Assembly (NCBI GenBank): GCA_963826055.1
Contig: CAWGVO010000017.1
Location: 186,001 to 250,000 of the forward strand
Reading direction: 5' to 3'
Length of the DNA stretch: 64,000 bases
Source: JBBDMC01 sp963826055
Lineage (GTDB): Bacteria > Pseudomonadota > Alphaproteobacteria > Rhizobiales > Kaistiaceae
Under the pieces are notes generated by a model. It searched no databases. It saw only the letters and a program-made list of their open reading frames with translations, and was not told the DNA's origin. This document shows, piece by piece, positions 44,364 to 53,729 of this stretch (the stretch's first letter is position 1; every line of letters begins with the position of its first letter). The translations under genes were made by a program, and so were the position numbers.

Positions 44364-44566
44364 ATGAAGGCGTCGGAGATACGGCTGATGACCGACGACC
44401 AGCTCGACCGACGAGCTGGAGCAGCTGAAGAAGGAGCAGTTCAACCTGCGCTTCCAGCGCGCGACCGGCCAGCTCGAGAACCGGCGCGGGTGCGCCAGGT
44501 CCGCCGCGACATCGCGCGGATCAAGACGATCACGGCGGAAAATGCGCGCCAAGAGCAAAAGGTTAA
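44364..44566 (+). CDS. rpmC: 50S ribosomal protein L29 (several indels)
   Basis: Small exit-tunnel helix-hairpin protein, about 67 aa. MKASEIRLMTDDQLDDEL and KKEQFNLRFQRATGQLEN are conserved. Indels near 44409, 44484 and in the tail near 44540. The TAA at 44564-44566 is the most plausible stop, just before rpsQ. Confidence 0.85.
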
Positions 44567-44572
44567 GTCGAG

Positions 44573-44814
44573 ATGCCGAAGCGCGTCCTGCACGGCACGG
44601 TGGTCAGCGACAAGAGCGACAAGACGGTGGTGGTGCGGGTCGAGCGCCGCTTCACCCATCCGCTGCTCAAGAAGACCGTCCGCCGCTCGAAGAAGTATCA
44701 CGCCCACGACGAGGACAACGCGTACAAGGTCGGCGACGCGGTCGCGATCAGGAGAGCGCGCCGATCTCCAAGACCAAGCGCTGGGTGGTCGTCTCGGTGA
44801 CGACCGGCGCCTGA
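44573..44814 (+). CDS. rpsQ: 30S ribosomal protein S17 (one apparent indel)
   Basis: OB-fold 16S rRNA binder, 80 aa restored. MPKRVLHGTVVSDKSDKTV opens it, and RRSKKYHAHDEDNAYKVGD is conserved. A missing G near 44752 hides the end RESAPISKTKRWVVV. Confidence 0.93.
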
Positions 44815-44841
44815 CCAGAGAACGAGACGCGGGCAAGCACG

Positions 44842-45209
44842 ATGATCCAGATGCAGACCAATCTCGACGTCGCCGACAATCCGGCGCCCGCCGCGTCATG
44901 TGCATCAAGGTGCTGGGCGGCTCGAAGCGGAGGTACGCCTCGGTCGGCGACATCATCGTGGTCTCGGTCAAGGAGGCGATCCCGCGCGGCCGCGTGAAGA
45001 AGGGCGACGTGATGAAGGCGGTCGTCGTGCGCACCGCCAAGGACATCCGCCGCGCCGACGGCAGCGTCATCCGCTTCGACCGCAACGCCGCGGTGCTGAT
45101 CAACAACGCAGACGAGCCGATCGGCACCCGCATCTTCGGGCCGGTGCCGCGCGAGCTGCGCGCCAAGAACCACATGAAGATCATCTCGCTCGCGCCGGAG
45201 GTGCTGTAG
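44842..45209 (+). CDS. rplN: 50S ribosomal protein L14 (one apparent indel)
   Basis: 122 aa restored. MIQMQTNLDVADNSGARRV needs one T near 44881. VMCIKVLGGSKRRYASVGD and AAVLINNADEPIGTRIFGPV are diagnostic. Its stop TAG is followed immediately by the rplX ATG. Confidence 0.95.
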
Positions 45210-45525
45210 ATGGCCGCCGAGATCAGCAAGGGCGACAGGGTCGTCGTGCTCGCCGGCAAGGACAAGGGCAGGACCGGCGAGGTCATCGCGCGTGCTGCCG
45301 GACGACAACCGGGCGTGGTGCGGGGCGTCAACATGGTCAAGCGCCACAGCAGCAGACCGCCAGCGAGCAGGGCGGCATCATCGCCAAGGAGCTGCCGATC
45401 CACCTGTCCAACATCGCGCTCGCCGATCCCAGCGACGGCAAGCCGACCCGCGTCGGTTTCCGCTGATCGACGACGGCAGCAAGGTGCGCTTCGCCAAGCG
45501 GACGGGAGACTCGATCGATGGCTGA
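45210..45525 (+). CDS. rplX: 50S ribosomal protein L24 (four indels)
   Basis: KOW-domain assembly initiator, 105 aa restored. KGDRVVVLAGKDKGRTGEV opens it. GIIAKELPIHLSNIALADP and RVGFRLIDDGSKVRFAK follow. Indels near 45290, 45313, 45347 and 45466. The end overlaps rplE by eight bases. Confidence 0.92.
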
Positions 45526-46080
45526 GACACAGCTACAAGCCGCGGCTGCAAGGCGCACTACGCGACGACGATCCGGCCGGCGCTGATCGAGCGAGTTCGG
45601 CTACAAGAACCCGATCGAGGTGCCGCGGTCGACAAGATCGTGCTCAACATGGGCGTCGGCGAGGCGGTGGCCAGACACCAAGAAGGTCACGTCGGCGCTC
45701 GGCGACCTGGCGCTGATCGCCGGCCAGAAGCCGGTCATCACCCGGGCGCGCAAGTCGATCGCCACGTTCAAGCTGCGCGAGGGCATGCCGATCGGCGGCA
45801 AGGTCACGCTGCGCCGCGACCGGATGTACGAGTTCCTCGACCGTCTGGTCAACGTCGCGCTGCCGCGCGTCCGCGACTTCCGCGGCCTCAACCCGAAGAG
45901 CTTCGACGGCCGCGGCAACTTTGCCATGGGCATCAAGGAGCACATCGTGTTCCCCGAGATCAACTACGACAAGGTCGACGAGATCTGGGGCATGGACATC
46001 ATCGTCTGCACCACGGCGAAGACCGACGACGAGGCGCGCGCGCTGCTGAGGCGTTCAATTTCCGTTCCGGCAATAGGTGA
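45518..46080 (+). CDS. rplE: 50S ribosomal protein L5 (about six indels)
   Basis: Binds 5S rRNA and contacts P-site tRNA; 186 aa restored. IVLNMGVGEAVADTKKV, GQKPVITRARKSIATFKLREG and GRGNFAMGIKEHIVFPEINYD are clear. Indels near 45532, 45552, 45594, 45628, 45672 and 46050. Confidence 0.92.
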
Positions 46081-46087
46081 GAGCCGA

Positions 46088-46391
46088 ATGGCAAAGAAGA
46101 GTTCGATCGAGAAGAACAAGCGCCGGCGCCAGATGGTGGCGCGGTACGCCGGGCGAGCGCGCAGGCGCTGAAGGCGATCGCCAACGACGAGAGCCTGACC
46201 GCTGGAGGAGCGCTTCCAGGCGCGGCTGAAGCTGGCCGAGCTGCCGCGCAACTCCTCGCGGTGCGCATCCGCAACCGCTGCGAGGTGACCGGCCGGCCGC
46301 GCGGCTATTACCGCAAGCTCAAGCTGTCGCGGATCGCGCTGCGCGACTGGCCACCGGGCAGATCCCCGGCATGGTCAAGTCGAGCTGGTAA
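46088..46391 (+). CDS. rpsN: 30S ribosomal protein S14 (four indels)
   Basis: 101-aa zinc-independent form restored: no CXXC motifs. MAKKSSIEKNKRRRQMV opens it, followed by RCEVTGRPRGYYRKLKLSR and GQIPGMVKSSW. Indels near 46158, 46201, 46260 and 46350. Confidence 0.93.
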
Positions 46392-46402
46392 GGAGAGCGC
46401 CG

Positions 46403-46803
46403 ATGACGATGACCGATCCGCTGGGCGATATGCTGACCCGCATCCGCAACGCCCAGATGCGCAAGAGCAAGTCGAAGGTCTCGACGCCGGCCTCGAGGCT
46501 GCGCGCGCGCGTGCTCGACGTGCTGCAGCGGAAGGCTACATCCGCGGCTATCGACGCGTCGACGACGACAACGGCCGCTCGGAGTTCGAGATCGAGCTGA
46601 AGTATTACGACGGCGAGCCGGTGATCCGCGAGATCGAGCGCGTCTCGAAGCCGGGCCGGCGCGTCTACGCCTCGGTGAAGGACCTGCCGCGCGTCGCCAA
46701 CGGCCTCGGCGTGTCGATCCTGTCGACGCCGAAGGGCGTGATGTCGGACGCCGAGGCGCGCGACCAGAATGTCGGCGGCGAAGTGCTTTGCCGCGTATTC
46801 TGA
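46403..46803 (+). CDS. rpsH: 30S ribosomal protein S8 (one apparent indel)
   Basis: 133 aa restored. Central-domain binder and spc-operon repressor in other bacteria. MTDPLGDMLTRIRNAQM opens it and GLGVSILSTPKGVMSDAEAR is diagnostic. One missing G near 46532 breaks QREGYIRGYRR. AAGGAGA precedes the ATG. Confidence 0.95.
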
Positions 46804-46837
46804 GGCGGCGCGGCAGCGATATGAACGGATTGGTACG

Positions 46838-47371
46838 ATGTCGCGAATTGGCAAGAAACCGGTGACAGCTGCCCAAGGGCGTGACCGCCACGGTCGACGG
46901 CCAGACGGTCTCGGTCAAGGGGCCGAAGGGCGAGCTGCCGTTCGCTGGCCGACGACGACGTCGCGGTCGACGCTGGACGACGGCGCGATCGCGGTCGACG
47001 CCGCGCGACGAGTCCAAGCGGGCGCGCGCCGTGTGGGGCATGCGCGCACCATGGTCGCCAACCTGGTCGACGGGCGTGACCAGGCTTCGAGAGGAGCTGG
47101 AGATCAACGGCGTCGGCTACCGCGCCGCGGTGCAGGGCAAGACCTGAAGCTCAGCTCGGCTACAGCCACGACGTCAACTATCCGATCCCGGAGGGCATCA
47201 CGATCGAGTACGCCGAAGCCGACCGAGATCGTCGATCAGCGGCATCGACAAGCAGCAGGTCGGCCAGGTCGCCGCGGAGATCCGCGCTGGCGCCAGCCCG
47301 AGCCCTACAAGGGCAAGGGCATCAAGTACGCCGACGAGTATATCTTCCGCAAGGAAGGCAAGAAGAAGTAG
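46838..47371 (+). CDS. rplF: 50S ribosomal protein L6 (many indels)
   Basis: 177 aa when all shifts are removed. MSRIGKKPV and VTATVDGQTVSVKGPKGEL open it, with LEINGVGYRAAVQGK in the middle and PEPYKGKGIKYADEYIFRKEG at the end. Indels near 46872, 46948, 46972, 46998, 47043, 47085, 47143, 47218 and 47288 make this one of the worst stretches in the window. Confidence 0.9.
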   Translation: MSRIGKKPVTAAQGRDRHGRRPDGLGQGAEGRAAVRWPTTTSRSTLDDGAIAVDAARRVQAGARRVGHARTMVANLVDGRDQASRGAGDQRRRLPRRGAGQDLKLSSATATTSTIRSRRASRSSTPKPTEIVDQRHRQAAGRPGRRGDPRWRQPEPYKGKGIKYADEYIFRKEGKKK

Positions 47372-47383
47372 CGGGCAACAGCC

Positions 47384-47745
47384 ATGGCAACGACAACTCA
47401 CGGAGCGCCGCATCGCGCGCGTCCGCCGCTCGGTCAAGCGCGGCGGCGCACGGCCGCGCCGCGGCTGACGCGTCTTCCGCTCGTCCAAGCACATCTACGC
47501 CCAGGTGATCGACGACACGGCCGGGCCGGACGCTCGCCGCCGCCTCGTCGCTGGAAAAGGACGCTGCGCGAGAAGCTGAAGACCGGCGCCGACACGGCCG
47601 CGGCCGGCGAGGTCGGCAAGCTGCTCGCCGAGCGGGCGGTCGCGCCGGCGTCAACGACGTCGTCTTCGACCGCGGCGCGCTATCTCTATCACGGCCGGGT
47701 CAAGGCGCTGGCCGACGCCGCCCGCGAGGGCGGGCTGAATTCTGA
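47384..47745 (+). CDS. rplR: 50S ribosomal protein L18 (many indels)
   Basis: 5S rRNA-binding protein, about 120 aa restored. Recognisable pieces are RRIARVRRSVKARG-like at the start, FRSSKHIYAQVIDD, then EKLKTGADTAAAGEVGKLLAERA and YLYHGRVKALADAAREGGL. The TGA at 47743-47745 becomes the stop after one missing base (GGLEF end). Confidence 0.87.
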
Positions 47746-47798
47746 GGCGCCCTTGAAGCGCCGGCAACGAAACGATATCGGACCAACGGACCAGGCAG

Positions 47799-48380
47799 AT
47801 GGCAAGAGAATCACACAGCGTGAACGCGGCGGCCGTGACCGCGGCCGCGACGACCGCGACAGCGAGTTCGTCGACAAGCTGGTCCACATCAACCGCGTGG
47901 CCAAGGTGGTCAAGGGCGGCCGGCGCTTCGGCTTCGCCGCGCTGGTCGTGGTCGGCGACCAGAAGGGCCGCGTCGGCTTCGGCCACGGCAAGGCGCGCGA
48001 GGTGCCGGAGGCGATCCGCAAGGCGACCGAGGCGGCCAAGCGCGACGATGATCCGCGTGCCGCTGCGCGAGGGCCGGACGCTGCACCACGACGTCAACGG
48101 CCGCCACGGCGCCGGCAAGGTGGTCTGCCGCGCGGCGCCGGCCGGTACCGGCATCATCGCCGGCGGCCCGATGCGCGCCGTGTTCGAGACGCTGGGCGTG
48201 CAGGACGTGGTCGCCAAGTCGTTCGGCTCGTCCAACCCCTACAACATGGTGCGCGCCACCTTCGACGCGCTGAAGCACGAGGACAGCCCGCGCGGGGTCG
48301 CGGCGCGGCGCGGCATCAAGGTCTCGACGCTGCAGGCCCGCCGCCGCGACGTCGACGCGGAAGCGGCTGCCGAAGCCTGA
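47799..48380 (+). CDS. rpsE: 30S ribosomal protein S5 (two indels)
   Basis: 193 aa restored. FVDKLVHINRVAKVVKGGRR and GFGHGKAREVPEAIRKATE are conserved, and RAVFETLGVQDVVAKSFGS is diagnostic. Indels near 47819 and 48044. The N-terminal Arg/Asp-rich RGGRDRGRDDRD is typical of alphaproteobacterial S5. Confidence 0.94.
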   Translation: MARESHSVNAAAVTAAATTATASSSTSWSTSTAWPRWSRAAGASASPRWSWSATRRAASASATARRARCRRRSARRPRRPSATMIRVPLREGRTLHHDVNGRHGAGKVVCRAAPAGTGIIAGGPMRAVFETLGVQDVVAKSFGSSNPYNMVRATFDALKHEDSPRGVAARRGIKVSTLQARRRDVDAEAAAEA

Positions 48381-48403
48381 GCGGCGCAAGGAGGACGTTC
48401 GCA

Positions 48404-48599
48404 ATGGCACCGAGCGGCAAGACCGTCACCGTCGAGCAGACCGGCAGCCCGATCCGGCCGGCCGGGCGACCAGCGCGCGACGCTGGTCGGCCTCGGCCTC
48501 AACAAGATCCGCCGCCGGCGGACGCTGCCCGACACGCCCGCCGTGCGCGGCATGATCGCCAAAGTGAAGCACCTCGTTCGCGTCGTCGACGAGGCCTGA
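48404..48599 (+). CDS. rpmD: 50S ribosomal protein L30 (one apparent indel)
   Basis: 64 aa restored. VTVEQTGSPI, then QRATLVGLGLNKIRRRRTL and GMIAKVKHLVRVVDEA. An extra base lies near 48460. AAGGAGG provides a strong ribosome binding site. Confidence 0.94.
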
Positions 48600-48611
48600 G
48601 GAACCGACCCG

Positions 48612-49095
48612 ATGAAACTCAATCAGATTGTCCGACCGGCCAGGGGCCGCCAAGGACCGCATGCGCGTCGGCCGCGGCATCGGCTCGGGCAAGGGCAAGA
48701 CCGGCGGCCGCGGCGTCAAGGGCCAGAAGTCGCGCACCGGCGTCGCCATCAAGGGCTTCGAGGGCGGCCAGATGCCGCTGCATCGGCGCCTGCCGAAGCG
48801 CGGGTTCAACAACATCTTCGCCAAGGATTTCAACGCGGTCGGGCTCGACCGCGTGCAGAAGGCGATCGACGCCGGCAAGCTCGACGCCGGCCAGCCGGTG
48901 ACCGCCGAGGCGCTCAAGGCGGCCGGCGTCATCCGCCGCGTGCGTGACGGCGTGCGCCTGCTCGCCAACGGCGAGCTCAAGGCCAAGGTCGCCTTCGAGG
49001 TCGCCGGCGCGTCGCAATCCGCCGCGGGCGGCGGTGGAGGAGGCGGGCGGCTCGTGTCGACTATCGTGGGGGCGGCGGCGCAATCGGCCGAGTAG
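48612..49095 (+). CDS. rplO: 50S ribosomal protein L15 (indels at both ends)
   Basis: About 160 aa. MKLNQLSDRPGAAKDRMRVG needs one base removed near 48627. GSGKGKTGGRGVKGQKSRTG and FEGGQMPLHRRLPKRGF are diagnostic. A Gly-rich run near 49030 is a compensated pair of indels hiding AAVEEAGGS. Confidence 0.93.
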
Positions 49096-49113
49096 GCCGG
49101 ATCGGAGCGGACC

Positions 49114-50445
49114 ATGGCATCGGCGGCAGAGCAACTCGCGGCCAATCTCAATTTCGGCGCCTTCGCCAAGGCCGAGCAGCTCAAGAAGCGCATCTGGTTC
49201 ACGCTCGGCGTTCTGCTGATCTACCGGCTGGGCACCTACGTGCCGGTGCCGGGCATCGACCCGCAGGCGCTGGCGCAGGCCTTTCAGGCCAACTCGACCG
49301 GCATCATCGGCATGTTCGACATGTTCGCCGGCGGTGCCGTCGGCCGCATGGCGATCTTCGCGCTCGGCGTCATGCCCTACATCTCGGCGTCGATCATCAT
49401 GCAGCTGATGACGTCGATCGTGCCGACGCTCGACCAGCTCAAGAAGGAAGGCGAGCAGGGCCGCAAGGTCATCAACCAGTACACCCGCTACGGCACGGTG
49501 GTGCTGGCGGCGGCGCAGGCCTACGGCATCGCCGTCGGCCTGCAGGGCGCCACCAACGTCGTCATCAACCCCGGTCCGTTCTTCATCCTCACCACGGTGG
49601 TGACGCTGACCGGCGGCACCATGTTCCTGATGTGGCTCGGCGAGCAGATCACCGCGCGCGGCATCGGCAACGGCCTGTCGCTGATCATCTTCTCCGGCAT
49701 CATCGCCCGCATGCCGCAGGCAATGGTCGGGACCCTCGAGCTCGGCCGCGAGGGGGCGCTGTCGCCGGTGGTCATCGTTGCCGTCGGCGTCATGGCGATC
49801 GGCGTCATCGCGCTTCATCGTGTTCGTCGAGCGTGCCCAGCGGCGGCTGCTGATCCAGTACCCGAAGCGCCAGATCGGCAACCGCATGTTCCAGGGCGAG
49901 TCGTCGCACCTGCCGCTGAAGCTCAATACTCCGGCGTCATTCCGCCGATCTTCGCTTCCTCGCTGCTGCTGTTGCCGGTGACGGTGGCGAACTTCACCGC
50001 CGGCTCGGGACCGGGCTGGCTGACGACGGTGACGGCGTTGCTCGGCCGCGGCCAGCCGCTCTACATGGCGCTCTACGCCGGGATGATCATCTTCTTCGCC
50101 TTCTTCTACACGGCGGTGGTGTTCAACCCGACCGACACGGCCGACAATCTGAAAAAGCACGGCGGCTTCATTCCCGGCATCCGGCCGGGCAAGAACACGG
50201 CCGAGTACATCGACTACGTGCTGACGCGGGTCACCGCCGTCGGCGCGATCTATCTCGTGCTGGTTTGCCTGTTGCCGCAAATCCTGATCGACTACACTGG
50301 GGTTCCGTTCTATTTCGGCGGAACGTCGCTGCTGATCGTGGTCAACGTCACGCTTGACACGATTTCGCAGATCCAGGGCCACCTTCTGGCCCACCAGTAC
50401 GAGGGGCTGGTCAAAAAGTCGAAGCTGAGGGGGCGGAGCCGATGA
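49114..50445 (+). CDS. secY: Preprotein translocase subunit SecY (compensated frameshift pair)
   Basis: Ten-helix protein-conducting channel, 443 aa. FGAFAKAEQLKKRIWFTL opens it, and GIDPQAL, then LGVMPYISASIIMQLMTS and WLGEQITARGIGNGLSLII are diagnostic. Between 49812 and 49930 an extra and a missing base cancel, so the displayed frame is wrong there; the corrected segment reads VFVERAQRRLLIQYPKRQIG. The stop overlaps the adk start (ATGA). Confidence 0.95.
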   Translation: MASAAEQLAANLNFGAFAKAEQLKKRIWFTLGVLLIYRLGTYVPVPGIDPQALAQAFQANSTGIIGMFDMFAGGAVGRMAIFALGVMPYISASIIMQLMTSIVPTLDQLKKEGEQGRKVINQYTRYGTVVLAAAQAYGIAVGLQGATNVVINPGPFFILTTVVTLTGGTMFLMWLGEQITARGIGNGLSLIIFSGIIARMPQAMVGTLELGREGALSPVVIVAVGVMAIGVIALHRVRRACPAAAADPVPEAPDRQPHVPGRVVAPAAEAQYSGVIPPIFASSLLLLPVTVANFTAGSGPGWLTTVTALLGRGQPLYMALYAGMIIFFAFFYTAVVFNPTDTADNLKKHGGFIPGIRPGKNTAEYIDYVLTRVTAVGAIYLVLVCLLPQILIDYTGVPFYFGGTSLLIVVNVTLDTISQIQGHLLAHQYEGLVKKSKLRGRSR

Positions 50446-51024
50446 GGCTCATGCTGCTCGGGCCACCAGGCGCGGGCAAGGGGACGCAGGCGGCGCGTTT
50501 GGCCGCCAGCCACGGGATCGTGGCGCTGTCGACGGGCGACATGCTGCGCGCGGCCGCCGCCGAGGGCACGGCGCTCGGCGCGCGCGCCAAGGCGCTCATG
50601 GACCGCGGCGAACTGGTTCCCGATGAGGTGATGGTGCCGATCGTCGCGGAGCGGCTGCGCCAGCCCGACTGCGCCCGGGGCTTCATCCTCGACGGGTTCC
50701 CGCGCACGATCGCGCAGGCCGAGGCGCTTGACGATCTACTTGAGGATATGGGTGCAACGCTCGATTCGGTCATAGAAATCGCGATCAGCGAGGAGTATCT
50801 GCTGGCGCGCATCGAGACGCGGGCGAAGGAAACCGACGGTGCGCGCGGCGATGACAACGCCGAAACGCTGCACAAGCGGCTTGTCCGTCTACCACCAGCG
50901 GACGCGGCCGCTCGCCGACTACTACCGCGGCAAGGGGCTGCTGACGACCGTCGACGGGACCGGCAGCAAGGACGAGGTGACGAGGGCGATCGAGGCGGTT
51001 CTCGCCGCGGTGACTGCGGCATGA
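50442..51024 (+). CDS. adk: Adenylate kinase, short type (one apparent frameshift)
   Basis: Phosphoryl exchange among AMP, ADP and ATP. P-loop GPPGAGKGTQ, AMP-binding STGDMLRAA and FILDGFPRTIAQAEAL are intact. The long zinc/LID insertion is absent, as is normal in many Alphaproteobacteria; 193 aa restored. An extra base near 50881 breaks KRLSVYHQRTRPL. Confidence 0.95.
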
Positions 51025-51214
51025 GGACCATGAGGCGGCAGTTGACGAAAACCGGCGGGATCGCTATCTACCGGCCACAATTCTGGCTATGCAGATCAGC
51101 GGTGCCGGCCGCCGGAAGAGGTCGCCGGGGCCGCTCTGTGCGTTTGGCGTCAGGAACGGCGTAAATTCAAGGGTTTTGCGGCCGTCCGACGGCCGTCCAG
51201 AGGAGAGAACCAGC

Positions 51215-51583
51215 TTGGCCCGCATCGCAGGCGTCAACATACCCACCAACAAGCGCGTCGTCATCGCGCTCCAGTACATCCACGGGATCGGTTCGACCAA
51301 GGCCAAGCAGATCGTCGAGGCCGTCCGGATTCCGCCGGAGCGGCGTACCAACGAGCTCACCGACGCCGAAGTCGGCCAGATCCGCGACATCATCGACCGC
51401 GATCATCTGGTCGAGGGCGATCTCAGGCGCGAGGTGGCGATGAACATCAAGCGCTTGATGGATCTCGGCTGCTACCGGGGGTTGCGGCACCGCCGCGGGC
51501 TGCCGGTGCGCGGCCAGCGCACCCATACCAATGCGCGCACCCGCAAGGGGCCCGCCCGGCCGATCGCCGGCAAGAAAAAGTAA
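51215..51583 (+). CDS. rpsM: 30S ribosomal protein S13 (TTG start)
   Basis: 122 aa, intact. ARIAGVNIPTNKRVVIAL must be the N terminus, so the start is a TTG at 51215 behind AGGAGAG; the frame upstream shows no family similarity. GCYRGLRHRRGLPVRGQRTH is diagnostic. The 190-base gap after adk may hold a promoter for the alpha operon. Confidence 0.95.
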   Translation: MARIAGVNIPTNKRVVIALQYIHGIGSTKAKQIVEAVRIPPERRTNELTDAEVGQIRDIIDRDHLVEGDLRREVAMNIKRLMDLGCYRGLRHRRGLPVRGQRTHTNARTRKGPARPIAGKKK

Positions 51584-51641
51584 GGCGTCGAGGGGCGCGG
51601 CGGTCAGTCCGCGCTGAACGGACAAGCTCGAAAGGTCAGAC

Positions 51642-52031
51642 ATGGCGAAAGATGCCACACGCGTGCGCCGCCGCGAGCGCAAGAACATCACTTCCGGCGT
51701 CGCCCACGTGAATTCCAGCTTCAACAATACGATGATCACCATCACCGACGCCCAGGGGAACACCATCTCGTGGTCCTCGGCGGGGTTGATGGGGTTCAAG
51801 GGGTCGCGGAAGTCGACGCCCTACGCCGCCCAGATGGCGGCCGAGGACGCCGGCAAGAAGGCGACGGAACATGGCGTCAAGACGCTCGAGGTCGAGGTTT
51901 CGGGGCCGGGATCGGGCCGCGAGTCGGCGCTCAGGGCCTTGCAATCCGCGGGTTTCATCATCACCTCTATCCGTGACGTGACCCCCATCGCCCACAATGG
52001 TTGCCGACCGCGCAAGCGCCGCCGCGTCTAG
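51642..52031 (+). CDS. rpsK: 30S ribosomal protein S11
   Basis: 129 aa, intact. ITSGVAHVNSSFNNTMITI and SGPGSGRESALRALQSAGF are conserved; DVTPIAHNGCRPRKRRRV is the usual C terminus. GAAAGG precedes the ATG. Confidence 0.97.
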   Translation: MAKDATRVRRRERKNITSGVAHVNSSFNNTMITITDAQGNTISWSSAGLMGFKGSRKSTPYAAQMAAEDAGKKATEHGVKTLEVEVSGPGSGRESALRALQSAGFIITSIRDVTPIAHNGCRPRKRRRV

Positions 52032-52130
52032 CGGCTGCTGGAGCGGACGTTTTCAACATTGCGGCCGAGCGATCGGCCGCCCCGCCGCGGACCTCCCCGG
52101 AGCGGCGATCACACCGAAAGGAAGTGGCTC

Positions 52131-53150
52131 GTGACCATCCAGAAGAATTGGCAAGAGCTGATCAAGCCGAACAAGCTTGAGATCTCGCCGGGCCCGGATG
52201 CCCGCCGCTACGCCACTGTGGTGGCGGAGCCGCTGGAGCGCGGCTTCGGGCTGACGCTCGGCAACGCGCTGCGCCGCATCCTGCTCTCCTCCCTCCAGGG
52301 CGCCGCCGTCAAGGCCGTCCAGATCGACGGCGTGCTGCACGAGTTCTCCTCGATCGCCGGCGTGCGCGAGGACGTGACCGACATCATCCTGAACATCAAG
52401 GAAATCGCCATCAGGATGCACGGCGAGGGCCCGAAGCGCATGGTGGTGCGCAAGCAGGGCCCGGGGACGGTCACCGCCGGCGACATCCAGACCGTCGGCG
52501 ACATCGAGGTGCTCAACCCCGACCTGGTGCTGTGCACGCTCGACGAGGGCGCCGAGATCCGCATGGAATTCACCGTCGACACCGGCAAGGGCTACGTCAC
52601 CGCCGACCGCAACCGGCCGGAGGACGCGCCGATCGGCCTCATTCCGGTCGACAGCCTCTATTCGCCGGTCAAGAAGGTCTCCTACCGGGTCGAGAACACC
52701 CGCGAGGGCCAGGTGCTCGACTACGACAAGCTGACGCTGTCGGTGGAGACCGACGGCTCGATCAGGGCGGAGGACGCGATCGCCTACGCGGCGCGCATCC
52801 TGCAGGACCAGCTGTCGATCTTCGTCACCTTCGAGGAGCCGGAGAAGCCGACGGCGGAGGTCGCCATCCCCGAGCTCGCGTTCAATCCGGCGCTGCTCAA
52901 GAAGGTCGACGAGCTGGAGCTGTCGGTGCGCTCGGCCAACTGCCTGAAGAACGACAACATCGTCTACATCGGCGACCTCATCCAGAAGACCGAGGCGGAG
53001 ATGCTGCGCACGCCGAACTTCGGCCGCAAGTCGCTCAACGAAATCAAGGAAGTGCTCGCCCAGATGGGTCTCCATCTCGGCATGGAAGTCGCCAACTGGC
53101 CGCCGGAGAATATCGACGAGCTGGCCAAGCGTTACGAAGACCACTACTAG
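52131..53150 (+). CDS. rpoA: RNA polymerase subunit alpha
   Basis: 339 aa, intact. Assembly domain with RGFGLTLGNALRRILLSS, and a C-terminal promoter/activator-binding domain with LELSVRSANCLKNDNI and GRKSLNEIKEVL. The start is a GTG at 52131 after AAGGAAG; the frame is open for 72 bases upstream but without similarity. Confidence 0.97.
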   Translation: MTIQKNWQELIKPNKLEISPGPDARRYATVVAEPLERGFGLTLGNALRRILLSSLQGAAVKAVQIDGVLHEFSSIAGVREDVTDIILNIKEIAIRMHGEGPKRMVVRKQGPGTVTAGDIQTVGDIEVLNPDLVLCTLDEGAEIRMEFTVDTGKGYVTADRNRPEDAPIGLIPVDSLYSPVKKVSYRVENTREGQVLDYDKLTLSVETDGSIRAEDAIAYAARILQDQLSIFVTFEEPEKPTAEVAIPELAFNPALLKKVDELELSVRSANCLKNDNIVYIGDLIQKTEAEMLRTPNFGRKSLNEIKEVLAQMGLHLGMEVANWPPENIDELAKRYEDHY

Positions 53151-53183
53151 GCCGCCCGCCAGGACGGCGACGGGAGAGAAACC

Positions 53184-53627
53184 ATGCGTCATCGCAAATC
53201 CGGTCGTAGGTTCAACCGGACGTCGAGCCATCGCACCGCGATGTTCGCCAACCTCGCCTCGTCGCTGATCCAGCACGAGCAGATCGTCACCACGCTTCCC
53301 AAGGCCAAGGACCTGAGGCCGATCGTCGAGAAGCTGGTGACGCTGGCCAAGCGCGGCGACCTGCACGCGCGCCGTCAGGCGATCGCCCAGCTGCGGGACG
53401 TCGGCACCGTCAAGAAGCTCTTCGACACCATCGGCCCGCGCTACAAGGAGCGGGCCGGCGGCTACACCCGCGTGCTCAAGGCCGGCTTCCGTTACGGCGA
53501 CAGCGCGCCCGTGGCGGTGATCGAGTTCGTCGACCGCGACGTCGAGGCCAAGGGCGTCGAGGATCGCGCCCGCCATGCTGCTGCGGTGGCGGCGGAAGGC
53601 GGCGTTACCGCCGGAGCGGGCGCCTAG
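53184..53627 (+). CDS. rplQ: 50S ribosomal protein L17
   Basis: 147 aa, intact. MRHRKSGRRFNRTSSHRTAM opens it, then LIQHEQIVTTLPKAKDLRP. The Ala/Gly-rich tail is typical of Alphaproteobacteria. GGGAGAG precedes the ATG. Last gene of the alpha operon. Confidence 0.97.
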   Translation: MRHRKSGRRFNRTSSHRTAMFANLASSLIQHEQIVTTLPKAKDLRPIVEKLVTLAKRGDLHARRQAIAQLRDVGTVKKLFDTIGPRYKERAGGYTRVLKAGFRYGDSAPVAVIEFVDRDVEAKGVEDRARHAAAVAAEGGVTAGAGA

Positions 53628-53648
53628 TCCGGTTGCGCCTGTCCGCGT

Positions 53649-53676
53649 GGCCGCCGGCTCCGCTCGGCGGCCCTTT
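53649..53676 (+). terminator. Terminator-like hairpin after rplQ
   Basis: GGCCGCCG-gctccgct-CGGCGGCC followed by CTTTCC. A perfect 8-bp GC stem 22 bases past the rplQ stop; the T run is short, but position and structure fit the end of the ribosomal supercluster. Confidence 0.65.
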
Positions 53677-53729
53677 CCATTTGGTCTTCGCCGTTCCATC
53701 TTGACGGCTTAGCGATCGGGGAGAGCGCT